DNA of 64,000 nt. Origin: Clostridium sp. Its GTDB lineage: Bacteria; Bacillota_I; Bacilli_A; RF39; UBA660. A program made the position numbers and the translations under genes. Below are positions 42,556 through 51,255 of this stretch, piece after piece. The stretch's first letter is position 1; each line of letters begins with the position of its first letter. Location of the stretch: positions 1,054,001-1,118,000 of the forward strand of contig CP091739.1 in the NCBI GenBank assembly GCA_022010095.1, read 5' to 3'. Below the pieces are notes generated by a model, which saw only the letters and a list, made by a program, of their open reading frames with translations, was not told the DNA's origin and ran no database searches.

Positions 42556-42600
42556 CCTCCATATCAATTTAGATTTTTAAAAATTTGAATTGATAGGAGG
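42556..42600 (+). promoter_or_regulatory. Shine-Dalgarno-masking hairpin before the sigma-like gene
   Basis: CCTCC plus TATCAATT (42556-42569, one bulged A) pair with AATTGATA plus GGAGG (42588-42600). The ribosome-binding site of the next gene is therefore base-paired in a 13-bp stem. Confidence 0.7.
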
Positions 42601-42606
42601 ATAGAA

Positions 42607-43094
42607 ATGCAAAAAGCATTTAAATAGAAATAAAGGTAAATATAATCCATATACATTGGATATTGATGAAAAAAACAAATACTTATATAGTAGAGTTTAA
42701 GGATACAAAAAACATTATTCATAGAGTAGAAGTATCAGAGAAAGTATATGAAGCATTTGATAGATTTGAACTTGAAGATATTTCCCAGATTCATAAAATC
42801 AAAAAAATATATTGAAAGAAATGAAGTATATGAGGAAACACTCTTTCACAAGTCAATAAATGCCTCTATTTCAGTTGAAGATGAAGTAGAGTATAAATTA
42901 TTAAGTGAGGACTTAAAAAAAGTGCTATAAACAAATTAAATGATATTCAGAAAAAGAAGAATACAAAAAAATACTTCTTTGAGAATAAAACTTATGAGGA
43001 AATAGCTAGTGAAGAAAAACTGTTCAAAAAGTCGCAGTAAAATACTCTATTGATATAGCTCTTGAAAAAAATTTCTAAAAAAATTAAAATTTAG
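42607..43094 (+). CDS. Sigma-70-like regulatory protein of the ICE (Tn916 orf7 type)
   Basis: About 160 residues. The N-terminal 60 (NPYTLDIDEKTNTYIVEF; KNIIHRVEVSEKVYEAFDRF) match the family of small ICE sigma-like proteins. The C-terminal part (NKLNDIQKRRIQKYFFENK, YEEIASEEKCSKSAVKYSI) is a sigma region 4-type helix-turn-helix. Breaks near 42625, 42670, 42775, 42805, 42918, 42955, 43015 and 43065. In Tn916, orf7/orf8 activate transcription of the transfer genes; a similar role is expected here. Translation appears limited by the hairpin over its ribosome-binding site and transcription by the attenuator upstream. Confidence 0.75.
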
Positions 43095-43120
43095 ACTTAA
43101 CTTTTTGCTTATAAAGTGCC

Positions 43121-43170
43121 AAACAAGTGAGAGGAGTAAATATTATTCTTTCTCACTTGTTTCATTTTTT
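43121..43170 (+). terminator. Rho-independent terminator after the sigma-like gene
   Basis: Perfect 12-bp stem AAACAAGTGAGA (43121-43132) / TCTCACTTGTTT (43151-43162), then CATTTTTT. Confidence 0.9.
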
Positions 43171-43185
43171 GAAACTAATTGTTCT

Positions 43186-43475
43186 TTGACAATTTGGTTA
43201 ATCACTTAACAAATACATTCTCATTATGACTGGAAACGGTTAGCACATTAGTAAGTACGCTTGTCGGTAAATACTTGACTATAAATATTAAGTTGCTCTT
43301 AATACTGCGATAACAAGTAATGAGTATAATGATACTTTTGAGTAGCCACAGACTCAATCAATGGGCTCAACTCTGTGAGAACCACAGGGAGGTGTAATTC
43401 CTATGGAACTAATTAGCAATTAGTCGTTTGTTAAGTCCCTGTATTAGGGGAGTAAGTATAATTCTAATACATAAA
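43186..43475 (+). ncRNA. Structured non-coding leader upstream of xis-int
   Basis: A gene-free stretch less AT-rich than its surroundings, starting after TTGACA (43186-43191). Hairpins in order: TATTAAG / CTTAATA (43286-43304), AGTAT / ATACT (43323-43336), TTGAGT / ACTCAA (43338-43357), CTGTG / CACAG (43373-43387), ACTAATT / AATTAGT (43408-43424), CCCT / AGGG (43437-43449). GGGAGGTG at 43387 is followed by a six-codon ORF at 43402 (MELISN). CACAGA (near 43347) could alternatively pair with TCTGTG (near 43372). I do not recognise the RNA class. Confidence 0.5.
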
Positions 43476-43497
43476 TAAGAAAGGAAAAGATAAAAAA

Positions 43498-43701
43498 TGA
43501 AAGAAAAAGAATATAATATAAAATTTAAAAAGGTAAGTGAAAATGAAATAGTAGTAAGTGCTAAAAAAATAAGAAAAGATGCTATGAATAAAAGCAAGGG
43601 AGTTATTTAACTCTGATTTAAAGGACATTGATATAAATAATATTACTAAATACTATTATGTAATTGAAATAAACAATAAAAGAAATGTTAGTAAAGGTTA
43701 A
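43498..43701 (+). CDS. Small hypothetical ICE protein
   Basis: AAGAAAGGAAAAG precedes the ATG. MKEKEYNIKFKKVSENEIV, then VSAKKIRKDAMNKARELFNS after a break near 43592, and a Tyr-rich end (YYYVIEINNKRNVSKG). About 66 residues. Small proteins of this kind often precede xis in Tn916-like elements. No domain recognised. Confidence 0.55.
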
Positions 43702-43703
43702 TA

Positions 43704-43869
43704 ATGGAAAGATATAAGGTTATAGTAATAAAAAAATATGTCTTTGATTTAGATGGTAAAGATAAAAAAAAGGAGTAATGGAACAATTAGATTACATTGT
43801 TAATGAAACTAAATTACTTGATATGCCTTATGTTAAAAAAAGATTTAAAAAGTTAAAATTAAAAAAATA
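43704..43869 (+). CDS. Small hypothetical ICE protein
   Basis: Starts 2 bp after the previous stop. Bridging breaks near 43730 and 43765 gives about 52 residues: MERYKVIVIKYVFDLDGKDK, then MEQLDYIVNETKLLDMPYV and a basic end. Unknown function; the ORF is short but in a tightly packed block with xis. Confidence 0.45.
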
Positions 43870-43895
43870 AGAAGAAAAAAATTAAAGGAGCTTAA

Positions 43896-44130
43896 AATGG
43901 AAAATATGTTAATTTATAGTGTTAAAGAAGTTGCAAAAAAATATTACATACTAGCCCTAATTATGTTTATAGTTTGATAGAAAAAAAGGATACTTACCAG
44001 CTATTAAGTTGGGTAGTGTTAAAGTTTTAAAATCTTCATTAGAAAACTTTTTAAAAAGAAAATGAGGGAAAAAGATTTTTTTCTAATTTATCAAATGTTG
44101 ATAATTTGGATTTATCTATAAAAAAATTAA
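43896..44130 (+). CDS. xis: Excisionase (Xis), MerR-like winged helix
   Basis: About 75 residues after bridging breaks near 43937, 43982, 44060, 44072 and 44122: MENMLIYSVKEVAKILHTS, NYVYSLIEKGYLPAIKLGSV, then KVLKSSLENFLKEN. This is the DNA-binding-domain pattern of Tn916-type excisionases. AAAGGAG precedes the ATG. It ends 7 bp before the integrase gene, the classical xis-int arrangement, and would direct Int toward excision. Confidence 0.8.
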
Positions 44131-44137
44131 GTAATAA

Positions 44138-45422
44138 ATGGGTAATGTCTATATACAGAAAAGAGGGAAGGTATATCAATATCAGTTTGCTATTGCACCT
44201 GTTAATGGTAAAAGAAAATATATAAACAAATCAGGATTTAGAACTAAGTCAGAAGCCATTGAGGCAGGTAATAAAGCATATAATGAATATAAAACTGCTG
44301 GTGTACCTTTTAAGGAATGTAATATATCTTATAGTGATTATTTAGATTATTGGTTAGAAAATTATTGTAAGGTTAATCTTAAATATAATACAATACAATC
44401 TTACAAATCACTAATAAATAAATATATAAAGCCAAAAATTGGAATGTATAAGCTTTCAACTATAACAAGTGTAGGACTAAATACATATATTAGTAATTTA
44501 TGTGAGGAGTACGATTTTTCAAGATCATATTTTAAAAATATATTAAAAGTAGTAAAAGGATCTTTTCGTGATGCTTGTACTAAATATGGTCTTATAAAAT
44601 ATGATCCTGCTATACAATTAAGATTACCAAAGATGGATAAATATGAAGAAGATATTAAACATTTATATTCAAAGGAAGAAATAGAAAGAATACTTGAAAG
44701 ATTTAAAGATAATAGTCCATTTACTTGTGCCTTTTTAACATCTTGTTTTACCGGTATGAGAACAGGAGAAGTATTTGCATTAACTTGGGATGATATTGAT
44801 TTTGAAAATAAAATAATTGATGTTAAACATAGTATCTATGATAAGCCAAAAAGATATAAAAGGTAGATGGTATATAGGAACAACTAAAAACCTTTTAAAG
44901 GAAAAAAAGAGAAAAATACATATGAGTGAAACTTTATGTAATGCTCTAATAAATTTTAAGAAAAAGGCAAGACTATATATAAAAATAAGTGGTTTAAATT
45001 ATAATTATTATCATATAGAGGATGTTGTAAACGAGTATGGTAAAAAAATTGAACAAAGAATTGTTAAAAAGTAGTTTAAGTGATATAAACTCCCAAAAAA
45101 ATTGATTTAGTTTTTTTGTTAAGGAAGATGGAACTTATGTTGGAACTGATTTAATAAATTATCCTTTTTAAAATTATACATAATGAATTAGGAATAACAA
45201 AATGTAGATTTTTACGATTTAAGAGGAAGTTATGCTACGACGATATTAAAGAATGGAACAGAATTACGAGATGTTGCTGATATATTAGGACACAATAATG
45301 TTGAAACCACTGAAAACTATTACATATCAAGCACTAATGATTCGAGAAAAGAAGCAACTGTTATTTTTGACAATGTTATGAACTCTGATGTTATAAATAA
45401 AATAATCAAATACGAGGTATAG
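44138..45422 (+). CDS. int: Tyrosine integrase 2 (right end)
   Basis: About 425 residues. N-terminal arm-binding domain MGNVYIQKRGKVYQYQFAI, core-binding domain (SYKSLINKYIKPKIGMYKLS), catalytic domain with Arg in CFTGMRTGEVFALTWDD, Arg in FYDLRGSYATTIL, His in ADILGHNNVETTE and Tyr in ENYYISS. In the HxxR box the usual His is replaced by Tyr (YDLR), a variant tolerated in some integrases. Breaks near 44862, 45075, 45098 and 45170-45205. It lies 300 bp from the right att copy and is a diverged paralog of the left-end integrase. Confidence 0.9.
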
Positions 45423-45559
45423 CATTGTTTTTTCTTTGAAAAAAGTGTATAATAATATTAGTTAAATGTAGATGAACCACATTGTTTTATAACAAAACTG
45501 CAAATTTATGTTTTGTACATTTTACTATTAATGTTTATTATTATATAATGTGATTAAGC

Positions 45560-45724
45560 AAATGCAAACAATGTTTGTAATTTGTTTGTAAATCACAAAA
45601 AAAGATAATACTAATAGTACCAATAATACCATAAATAAAAACTGTTATTAGTCTAGTAAATAAAGAAATAACAATAGTTATGATAATATAATAAATACTA
45701 TAAATACTAGAAAAAAATAGTTCT
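45560..45724 (+). repeat. ICE right-end arm (copy 1)
   Basis: Begins AAATGCAAACAATGTTTGTA and holds two TGTTTGTAA sites (45572-45580, 45583-45591) plus an AT-rich stretch of short inverted repeats. It is almost identical to 46616-46781. The gap 45423-45559 holds nothing else recognisable except a possible -10 (TATAAT near 45450). Confidence 0.85.
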
Positions 45725-45766
45725 TGTGGCAGCGGAAAGAAATACAAACAATGCTGTGGTAAATAG
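45725..45766 (+). other. Attachment site copy 2 (ICE/mini-element junction)
   Basis: Encodes [13 protein letters not shown] plus TAG with six synonymous differences from the secA copy. It marks both the right end of the ICE and the left end of the mini-element. Confidence 0.85.
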
Positions 45767-45917
45767 TCCATAAAATAAGGGATTGTGAGATTTAATAGGA
45801 CTAAAAAAAGGTTGAAAAAACCTCAAATGTTTGTAATTTGTTTGTAAAAAAATTACATAATGTTTGTAGAATAGTCCTCAAATTTTTTTATAGAATTAGA
45901 AAAATAATTAATACAAA

Positions 45918-45978
45918 AAAATGGAAAGGTATATCAATATTAGTTTGTTATTGTATCTATTAATGGTAAAAGAAAATG
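45918..45978 (+). pseudogene. Integrase gene fragment
   Basis: NGKVYQY, then (after one stop) FVIVSINGKRK, corresponding to residues about 9-30 of both integrases. At DNA level it aligns with 1296-1355 and 44165-44222. It is fused directly to the flavodoxin fragment, marking a large internal deletion. Confidence 0.75.
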
Positions 45979-45985
45979 ATTTTTA

Positions 45986-46152
45986 CTGGTAAAAACAGTT
46001 ATACCATTTTTTACATCAGCATCAAACACTCTTGGAAATAGTAGTGAAATTTTAGAAAATATTGTAGAAGGTGGTAAGTGACAAGATGGAAAAGATTTTC
46101 ATCTAGCGTAACAACTGATAAGTTTAAAAATAGGACAGATAGTTTAAAGTAA
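45986..46152 (+). pseudogene. Flavodoxin gene 3' fragment
   Basis: Reads LVKTVIPFFTSASNTLGNSS, EILENIVEGGK, stop TGA at about 46079, then QDGKRFSSSVTTDKFKNRTD. This is the C-terminal pattern of Flavodoxin_4 proteins (PFxTSxxxxxGxSxxxL, GxRFxxxxxxxxxxxW). The 5' part is missing and one in-frame TGA interrupts it, so it is non-functional. Confidence 0.65.
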
Positions 46153-46180
46153 TTAATAATAAAAGATAGGAGGAAATGAT

Positions 46181-46588
46181 ATGAATGTAGTTGGAACAAT
46201 GTTTTTTAAAAATGGTAGTTTATTAATTGATAAGCCTAAAAAAAGGCCAACATATCAAATGATAGGAGGAAAAGTTGAGCCTGGAGAAACACCATTGCAG
46301 GCCGCTATAAGAGAATGTCATGAAGAATTGGGTAATGATGCTTTATTTGATGAAAATGCCTTGGAATTAGTAATGGAATTCGATGAGATAGCCACTAGTG
46401 ATGGGGTTACACCAATTCACTTTTTATGTTTTTTTCAATATAACGGTATCCTTAATGGCGAGTTAACAACATCCGTTGAAATAGAAAAATTCTTATGGTA
46501 TCAATCAAAAAATGGGGATGAAATTTTATCAAATACTTTAAAACATAAAGTTGTACCATATTGTTTAGAAAAAAAGTTAATTAAGTAA
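46181..46588 (+). CDS. NUDIX hydrolase
   Basis: 135 residues, intact. The Nudix box is GGKVEPGETPLQAAIRECHE with ELG (GX5EX7REUXEEXGU; near 46267-46335). Such enzymes cleave nucleoside diphosphate-linked substrates (8-oxo-dGTP, ADP-ribose, NDP-sugars); the substrate cannot be told from the sequence. The C terminus (EIEKFLWYQSKNGDEILSNT) is typical of MutT-like proteins. ATAGGAGGA precedes the ATG. It is the only intact gene of the mini-element and thus its cargo. Confidence 0.9.
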   Translation: MNVVGTMFFKNGSLLIDKPKKRPTYQMIGGKVEPGETPLQAAIRECHEELGNDALFDENALELVMEFDEIATSDGVTPIHFLCFFQYNGILNGELTTSVEIEKFLWYQSKNGDEILSNTLKHKVVPYCLEKKLIK

Positions 46589-46615
46589 AAAATAATAAAG
46601 GTTGGTTGAAAGAGT

Positions 46616-46781
46616 AAATGCAAACAATGTTTGTAATTTGTTTGTAAATCACAAAAAAAGATAATGCTAATAGTACCAATAATACCATAAATAAAATAAC
46701 TGTTATTAGTCTAGTAAATAAAGTAATAACAATAGTTATGATAATATAATAAATACTATAAATACTAGAAAATATAGTTCA
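46616..46781 (+). repeat. Right-end arm (copy 2, mini-element)
   Basis: Direct repeat of 45560-45724 with only a few differences, including both TGTTTGTAA sites. Confidence 0.85.
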
Positions 46782-46824
46782 TGTGGAAGTGGTAAAAAAA
46801 TATAAGAATTGTTGTGGTAAATAG
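46782..46824 (+). other. Attachment site copy 3 (right boundary with the chromosome)
   Basis: Encodes [13 protein letters not shown] plus TAG if one A of the seven-A run is removed. It is more diverged than copies 1 and 2 (Gln to Asn) and may be the ancestral chromosomal half-site. Sequence to its right no longer resembles element ends. Confidence 0.75.
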
Positions 46825-46953
46825 CTTGTTTTTACAAAAAAATTAGAAAGTTAAAAATAAACATATTGTGGAAAAATCATTAATATAAAAAAATCAGCAT
46901 TTTTGGTTCAAGTTTAAGAACTTATCCACAAAAAAAATATAAAAATATGTAGT

Positions 46954-46990
46954 AAAGGTGTGAGCAAAGAATTTTTGTTCACACCTTTTT
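46954..46990 (+). terminator. Strong terminator, probably the original secA terminator
   Basis: 15-bp stem AAAGGTGTGAGCAAA / TTTGTTCACACCTTT with one G-T pair and a T run. No gene end precedes it except att copy 3 (a secA 3' end), which suggests it served secA before the insertions. The rest of 46825-47127 shows nothing. Confidence 0.75.
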
Positions 46991-47127
46991 AAAAAGATGG
47001 AATTAAAAAAAGAAATAAAGGTATAGAAAAAAATAATATTTAAGGAAAAAAAGCAGGAATACTAAGGATTAGTTTAAAAAGGATAAGTACTATTGATTTA
47101 TGGTAAGAAATTTATGATCGAAAATTT

Positions 47128-47182
47128 AATTTAATCTAATTCGATTAAATTGATTGTTTAATAATTTAAATACTAGTATAAT
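47128..47182 (+). promoter_or_regulatory. Promoter and operator-like dyad of the RhuM gene
   Basis: Perfect 9-bp dyad AATTTAATC / GATTAAATT (47128-47151, spacer TAATTC) just before TTGTTT (47154-47159) and, 17 bp on, TATAAT (47177-47182). Confidence 0.6.
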
Positions 47183-47224
47183 ATTTAATATAAATTTACA
47201 AAAAAAAAGGGGGTTAAAACTATT

Positions 47225-48292
47225 ATGAATAACAAAAATAATTGGAAATGAAAAGAACATTTTATTTTATAATGATGAAGAAGGCAATACAAAAGTAGAA
47301 GTACTATTAGAAAATGAAGATGTTTGGTTAAATGCAGAAGCATTAGCAACACTTTTCAATATTGATAGAAGTGGAATTGTAAGACATATTAACAATATTT
47401 ATAAAGATGAAGAGTTAGATGAAAATAGCACATGTGCAAAAAAATTGCACATGTGGGTAATGATGGTAAGCAAACTTACAATACTAAGTATTATAATCTT
47501 GATATGATTATTTCAATAGGCTTTAGAGCTAATTCTAAAAAAAGCAATTAAATTTAGGACTTGGGCAAATAAAAATAATTAAAAGATTATATGGTTCAAG
47601 GATTTGCATTAAATGATGAAAGATTTTTTTAAAAAGCAAAAAAAATCTGATCAAGAATATTTTTAAAAGATTACTTGAAAGAATTAAATTAATTCGTACA
47701 AGCGAGAGAATGTTTTATCAAAAAAATTACTGATATATTTGCTGAATGTTCAATTGATTATGATAAAAAAATAGTGATACTGCAATAACTTTTTTTATAA
47801 AACTATTCAAAAATAAATTTCATTATGCAATTACCGAAACACTCTCTGCTGAAATAGTTTATAAAAAGAGTAGATTCTACAAAAAGGAAAATATGGGACT
47901 TACAACATGGGAAAATTCACCTGATGGGAAGATTTTTAAAAATCTGATGTAATTATTGCTAAGAACTATTTAAATGAACAAGAAATTAAAAAAATTTAAA
48001 TAATTTAGTAAACTTATTTTTTTGGATATTGCTGAAAATAATGCAGAAAGAAGTATAATTATGTACATGGAAGATTGGAAAAAAACGAAGTAGAAAAATG
48101 CACTAAAAAGTTTTTCCATTATGAAATTTTTAGAAGGAAAAGGAAAAAAATCTCACATAAACAAGCAGTTGAAAAAAAGCAGAAAAATGAATATAAAAAA
48201 AATATAAAATTATCCAAGATAAAAAAATTATGTGTCAGATTTTTGATAAATTATTAAATGAAACAAAGCATATGAAAAAAATAAATAAATGA
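47225..48292 (+). CDS. RhuM-family (virulence RhuM/Fic-like) protein
   Basis: The N-terminal domain (VEVLLENEDVWLNAEALATL, then FNIDRSGIVRHINNIYKDEE and YYNLDMIISIGFRANSKKAI) is the phage-type DNA-binding module shared by RhuM proteins. The C-terminal half (YAITETLSAEIVYKRVDSTK; VNLFLDIAENNAERSIIMYM) is characteristic of RhuM. About 345 residues with more than ten breaks. RhuM proteins come from pathogenicity islands and are often near restriction or toxin modules; the biochemical role is unclear. It lies alone after the secA island, with its own dyad-bearing promoter. Confidence 0.82.
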
Positions 48293-48335
48293 TTAATATA
48301 AAAAAATTAAGAATTACAATTAACGTATAGTAGTA

Positions 48336-48344
48336 TGCTATAAT
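48336..48344 (+). promoter_or_regulatory. Extended -10 promoter
   Basis: TGCTATAAT about 24 bp before the nucleoside phosphorylase ATG. Confidence 0.55.
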
Positions 48345-48367
48345 TTAATAAAGGAAGTGATAAAAAA

Positions 48368-49138
48368 ATGATTTTTAGAAGAATATGATGAAACAATAAA
48401 TTCAACATTTGATCCATATGAAGTTGAAAATGTTATTGAAGGATTTCCAAAGACAGGTGTAACTTGTTTTTTTCAAAAAAATTATTTGATCAATTAGTTA
48501 ACAAATTTAATGGTATAGAAATAGCGCAATCATCAAATGGTAATGGTAAATTTCCCATATTTAAAATTAATTATGAAGGAAAAGACTTGGCATTATTTAT
48601 GTCTATAGTTGGTTCTCCTGCGTGTATAGTAGAGTACGAAGAATTATTTGTGATGGGCTTAGAAAGAATCGTTGTATTTGGAACATGTGGTGTACTTGAT
48701 AAATCAATAGATGATTTAGCTATTATAATTCCAAACTCTGCTATTAGAGATGAAGGAACAAGTTATCATTATGCAAAATCATCAAGAGAAATAACTATTA
48801 ATCCAAAATATCAAAAAGAATTTATTAATCTTTTAAAAGAACATAATTATTCATATGTAGTAGGGAAAGCATGGACTACTGATGCACCATATCGTGAAAC
48901 AAGAAAGAAAGTATTGGATAGAAAAAATGAAGGATGTATATGCGTTGATATGGAATGTTCAGCAATATCAGCATTGGCCCAATTTAGAAATAAAGAAGTT
49001 TTTCAATTCTTTTATGCAGCAGACAATTTAGATTCTGCTAAATGGGATCAAAGATCATTAGGTAACAATGAAAAATTAAGTGATAAAGAAATGATAGGAC
49101 TACTAGCAATTAAATTTGCTGTAAGTATAGACAAATAA
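48368..49138 (+). CDS. Nucleoside phosphorylase (Udp/DeoD superfamily)
   Basis: Cleaves nucleosides with phosphate to base and ribose-1-phosphate in salvage. About 255 residues. Phosphate-binding and core motifs: IVGSPACIVEYEELFVMGLE and FGTCGVLDKSI (near 48678), base-binding TTDAPYRETR (near 48876), and the VDMECSAISALAQF helix with the ribose-binding Glu (near 48945). The VDMEcsA pattern fits uridine phosphorylase-like enzymes best. Breaks near 48372 and 48465. Monocistronic by its promoter and terminator. Confidence 0.85.
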
Positions 49139-49168
49139 GGTGTTATTAAAATAATAGCATCTTTTTTT
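49139..49168 (+). terminator. Rho-independent terminator
   Basis: GGTGTTATT / AATAGCATC (two wobble pairs) and seven Ts. Then 49170-49290 is AT-rich spacer without features. Confidence 0.7.
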
Positions 49169-49298
49169 AAATAATAAAGAGTTAATAAAAAAACAATATT
49201 AAAAATATAAAATAATAGTTTTTAAATTTAATAAGTTATTCTAGATAAATTATTATAAATTAAACATCTATAATCATTGTTATTTTTATCCTTAAAAA

Positions 49299-49307
49299 TG
49301 TTATACT
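49299..49307 (+). promoter_or_regulatory. Extended -10 promoter of the ABC exporter operon
   Basis: TGTTATACT, 36 bp upstream of the ATG. Confidence 0.55.
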
Positions 49308-49343
49308 TTATATGTAATAAATAGTAAAAAAATGGAGAAAAGA

Positions 49344-50096
49344 ATGATAGAGGTTAAAAAAATGTAACTAAAGGTTTTTCAAAAGAAAAAAATAATAAAA
49401 AAATAAAATTGAAACATTTCTTGCTGATGACAATATCTCATTTACTGCAAGTGAAGGAGAAGTATTAGGAATTTTAGGACCTAATGGAGCAGGAAAAACA
49501 ACACTACTTAGAATGATATCCGAATAATGAAACCAGATAGTGGTGAAATATTAATTGATAATATGGATTATCAAAAGAATGATGAAAAGATTAAAAAGAA
49601 AATTGCGTTTATGTCAGGAAACACTAAATTATATAAAGATATATCACCTTATGAATTATTAAAAAAATGTGTGGTGAATATTATGAAGTTCCAAAAGACA
49701 AATTAGAAACAATTATAAATAATATTATTAAAAAGATTTAATATGGAATCATTTGCGTATCAAAAGAATTGAGAATCTATCAACTGGTCAATATCAAAGA
49801 ACTTGTATAGCACGTTGTTTGGTTCATAATCCAGAATATTATATTTTGGATGAAGCAACCAGCGGATTAGATGTTATTTCTAGTAAAACAATTTTAGATT
49901 TCATAAATGAAGAAAAGGCAAAAGGAAAATGTGTTTTATATTCAACTCATTATATGGAAGAAGCAGAGAATATCTGTGATAAACTTTTTACTTATCAATA
50001 AAGGAAAAAGTCATAAAAATATGGTAAAAAGAGATGAAATTATAAAGGAAACTAATACAACTAATATTAGAGAAGCTTTTTGAAGTTAATAGGTGA
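49344..50096 (+). CDS. NatA-like ABC transporter ATP-binding protein
   Basis: Walker [15 protein letters not shown] (near 49477), Q-loop region, signature [15 protein letters not shown] (near 49777), Walker [13 protein letters not shown] (near 49838) and switch His in [10 protein letters not shown]. About 250 residues. Breaks near 49362, 49390, 49525, 49662, 49728, 49765, 49985, 50025 and 50083. Paired with the ABC-2 permease that follows, it forms an exporter of the NatAB type; sodium, drugs or peptides are all possible substrates. Confidence 0.88.
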
Positions 50097-50101
50097 ATCA
50101 A

Positions 50102-51255
50102 ATGAATAATATAAAAAAATAACAATAAAAAGAACTTCGTTCTATAGTAAGAGATAAAAAAACATTTATTACTTTATTAGCTATGCCTTTAATTGGAATA
50201 TTTTTTGTCATTTTTTATGGAGCAGTATTTGATAAAAAAATGAAGTATTAAATCCATACAAAGTTGGAGTCGATTTCGAATTAAACACTATTGAAAAATA
50301 TAGTAAGTAGTGAGTGTCAATTAGAAACAATTAAATATGACAATTTAGATGAAATGAAGAAATCTTATAAAGATAAAGATATTAGTGCATACATAGATTA
50401 TAATGTGAAAGAAAAGAAATACTATTTTTATACCGATAATAGTCAAGAAGGGTATCAACTTCGTAGCCTAATAACTGGTTACTTTGAATCGCTAAAAAAC
50501 AATGAATTGTTAACATATATTACTGGAGACGGTATTGATTATGAAGAAGTAACTGGAAAATATAATTATGAATTTAAAGAATTAAAAGGAAGCGATTACC
50601 TACTTGTAATAATCTATTCAAGTTTATTTATGCTTATTTTTTTAGTGGAGTAATACAAACATCACAATCAATGGCAATATCAACAACCGTTACTGAAAAA
50701 GAAAGCGGGACTTTAGAAACTATATTGAGTTTTCCAATATCACAAAAAAAGAATTAATCGCAGGAAAATATATTGCTAATTTTATTGCTAGTGCATGTGC
50801 ATCAATAATTGAATTTTTATCAATTATTTTAACATTGTTTTTGTCAAGTCATTACTTCGAATCATTTAGTAAATTAAATTTTACTGTTTCACCAAAGAAT
50901 CTTATAATTGGTTTAATCATATGCTTAACATCATCACTTATAATCCCTGCATTAGCCACACTTTTAGTCGCAAATGCTAAAACTGCTAAAGAAGCAGGTA
51001 TTAAACTTGGATTTTTACAATACTTATCAATGATTCCAATGATTACTAACATGTTGAGTATTAAAACTGAAAGTTCGATTTATTATGCAATTCCAATTGT
51101 TAACAGTGTACAATCTCTTATGGATATATTTTTCAAATAACTTCAATGTAACAAATATATTAGTAACAATCATAAGTACTCTAATATTATCATTAATAAC
51201 AATGTTCATAATAATAAAAAAATATAATCAAGAGAAGGTGTTGTTTGGTGATTAA
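50102..51255 (+). CDS. NatB-like ABC-2 permease
   Basis: About 385 residues. One N-terminal helix (FITLLAMPLIGIFFVIFYG), a large external loop (DEMKKSYKDKDISAYIDYN), then five more helices (for example LIIGLIICLTSSLIIPALAT). The conserved TVTEKESGTLETILSFPIS coupling segment of NatB/CcmB-like permeases is at about 50690. Breaks near 50118, 50240, 50285, 50640, 50745, 51130 and 51220. The end overlaps the peptidase start, suggesting one operon of exporter plus extracellular peptidase. Confidence 0.85.

Larger units (their letters stand above)
45767..46824. mobile_element. Cis-mobilizable-like mini-element with ICE ends
   Basis: Only 1.06 kb. The left arm (45767-45890) matches the ICE left end at 1038-1170, including the AGGACTA / TAGTCCT dyad and TGTTTGTAA sites (45828-45836, 45839-45847). 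The right arm (46616-46781) matches the ICE right end. It has no full recombination gene, only an integrase fragment, a flavodoxin fragment and a NUDIX gene. Bounded by att-like sequences on both sides, it could be mobilised in cis with the ICE or by an integrase in trans. Confidence 0.8.

Noticed and set aside
46075-46085. In-frame TGA in the flavodoxin fragment where Trp might be expected, hinting at TGA recoding
   Set aside because: Elsewhere TGA serves as a normal stop in ATGA gene overlaps and Trp is TGG throughout. The fragment is a pseudogene, so one TGG to TGA change is the simple explanation.
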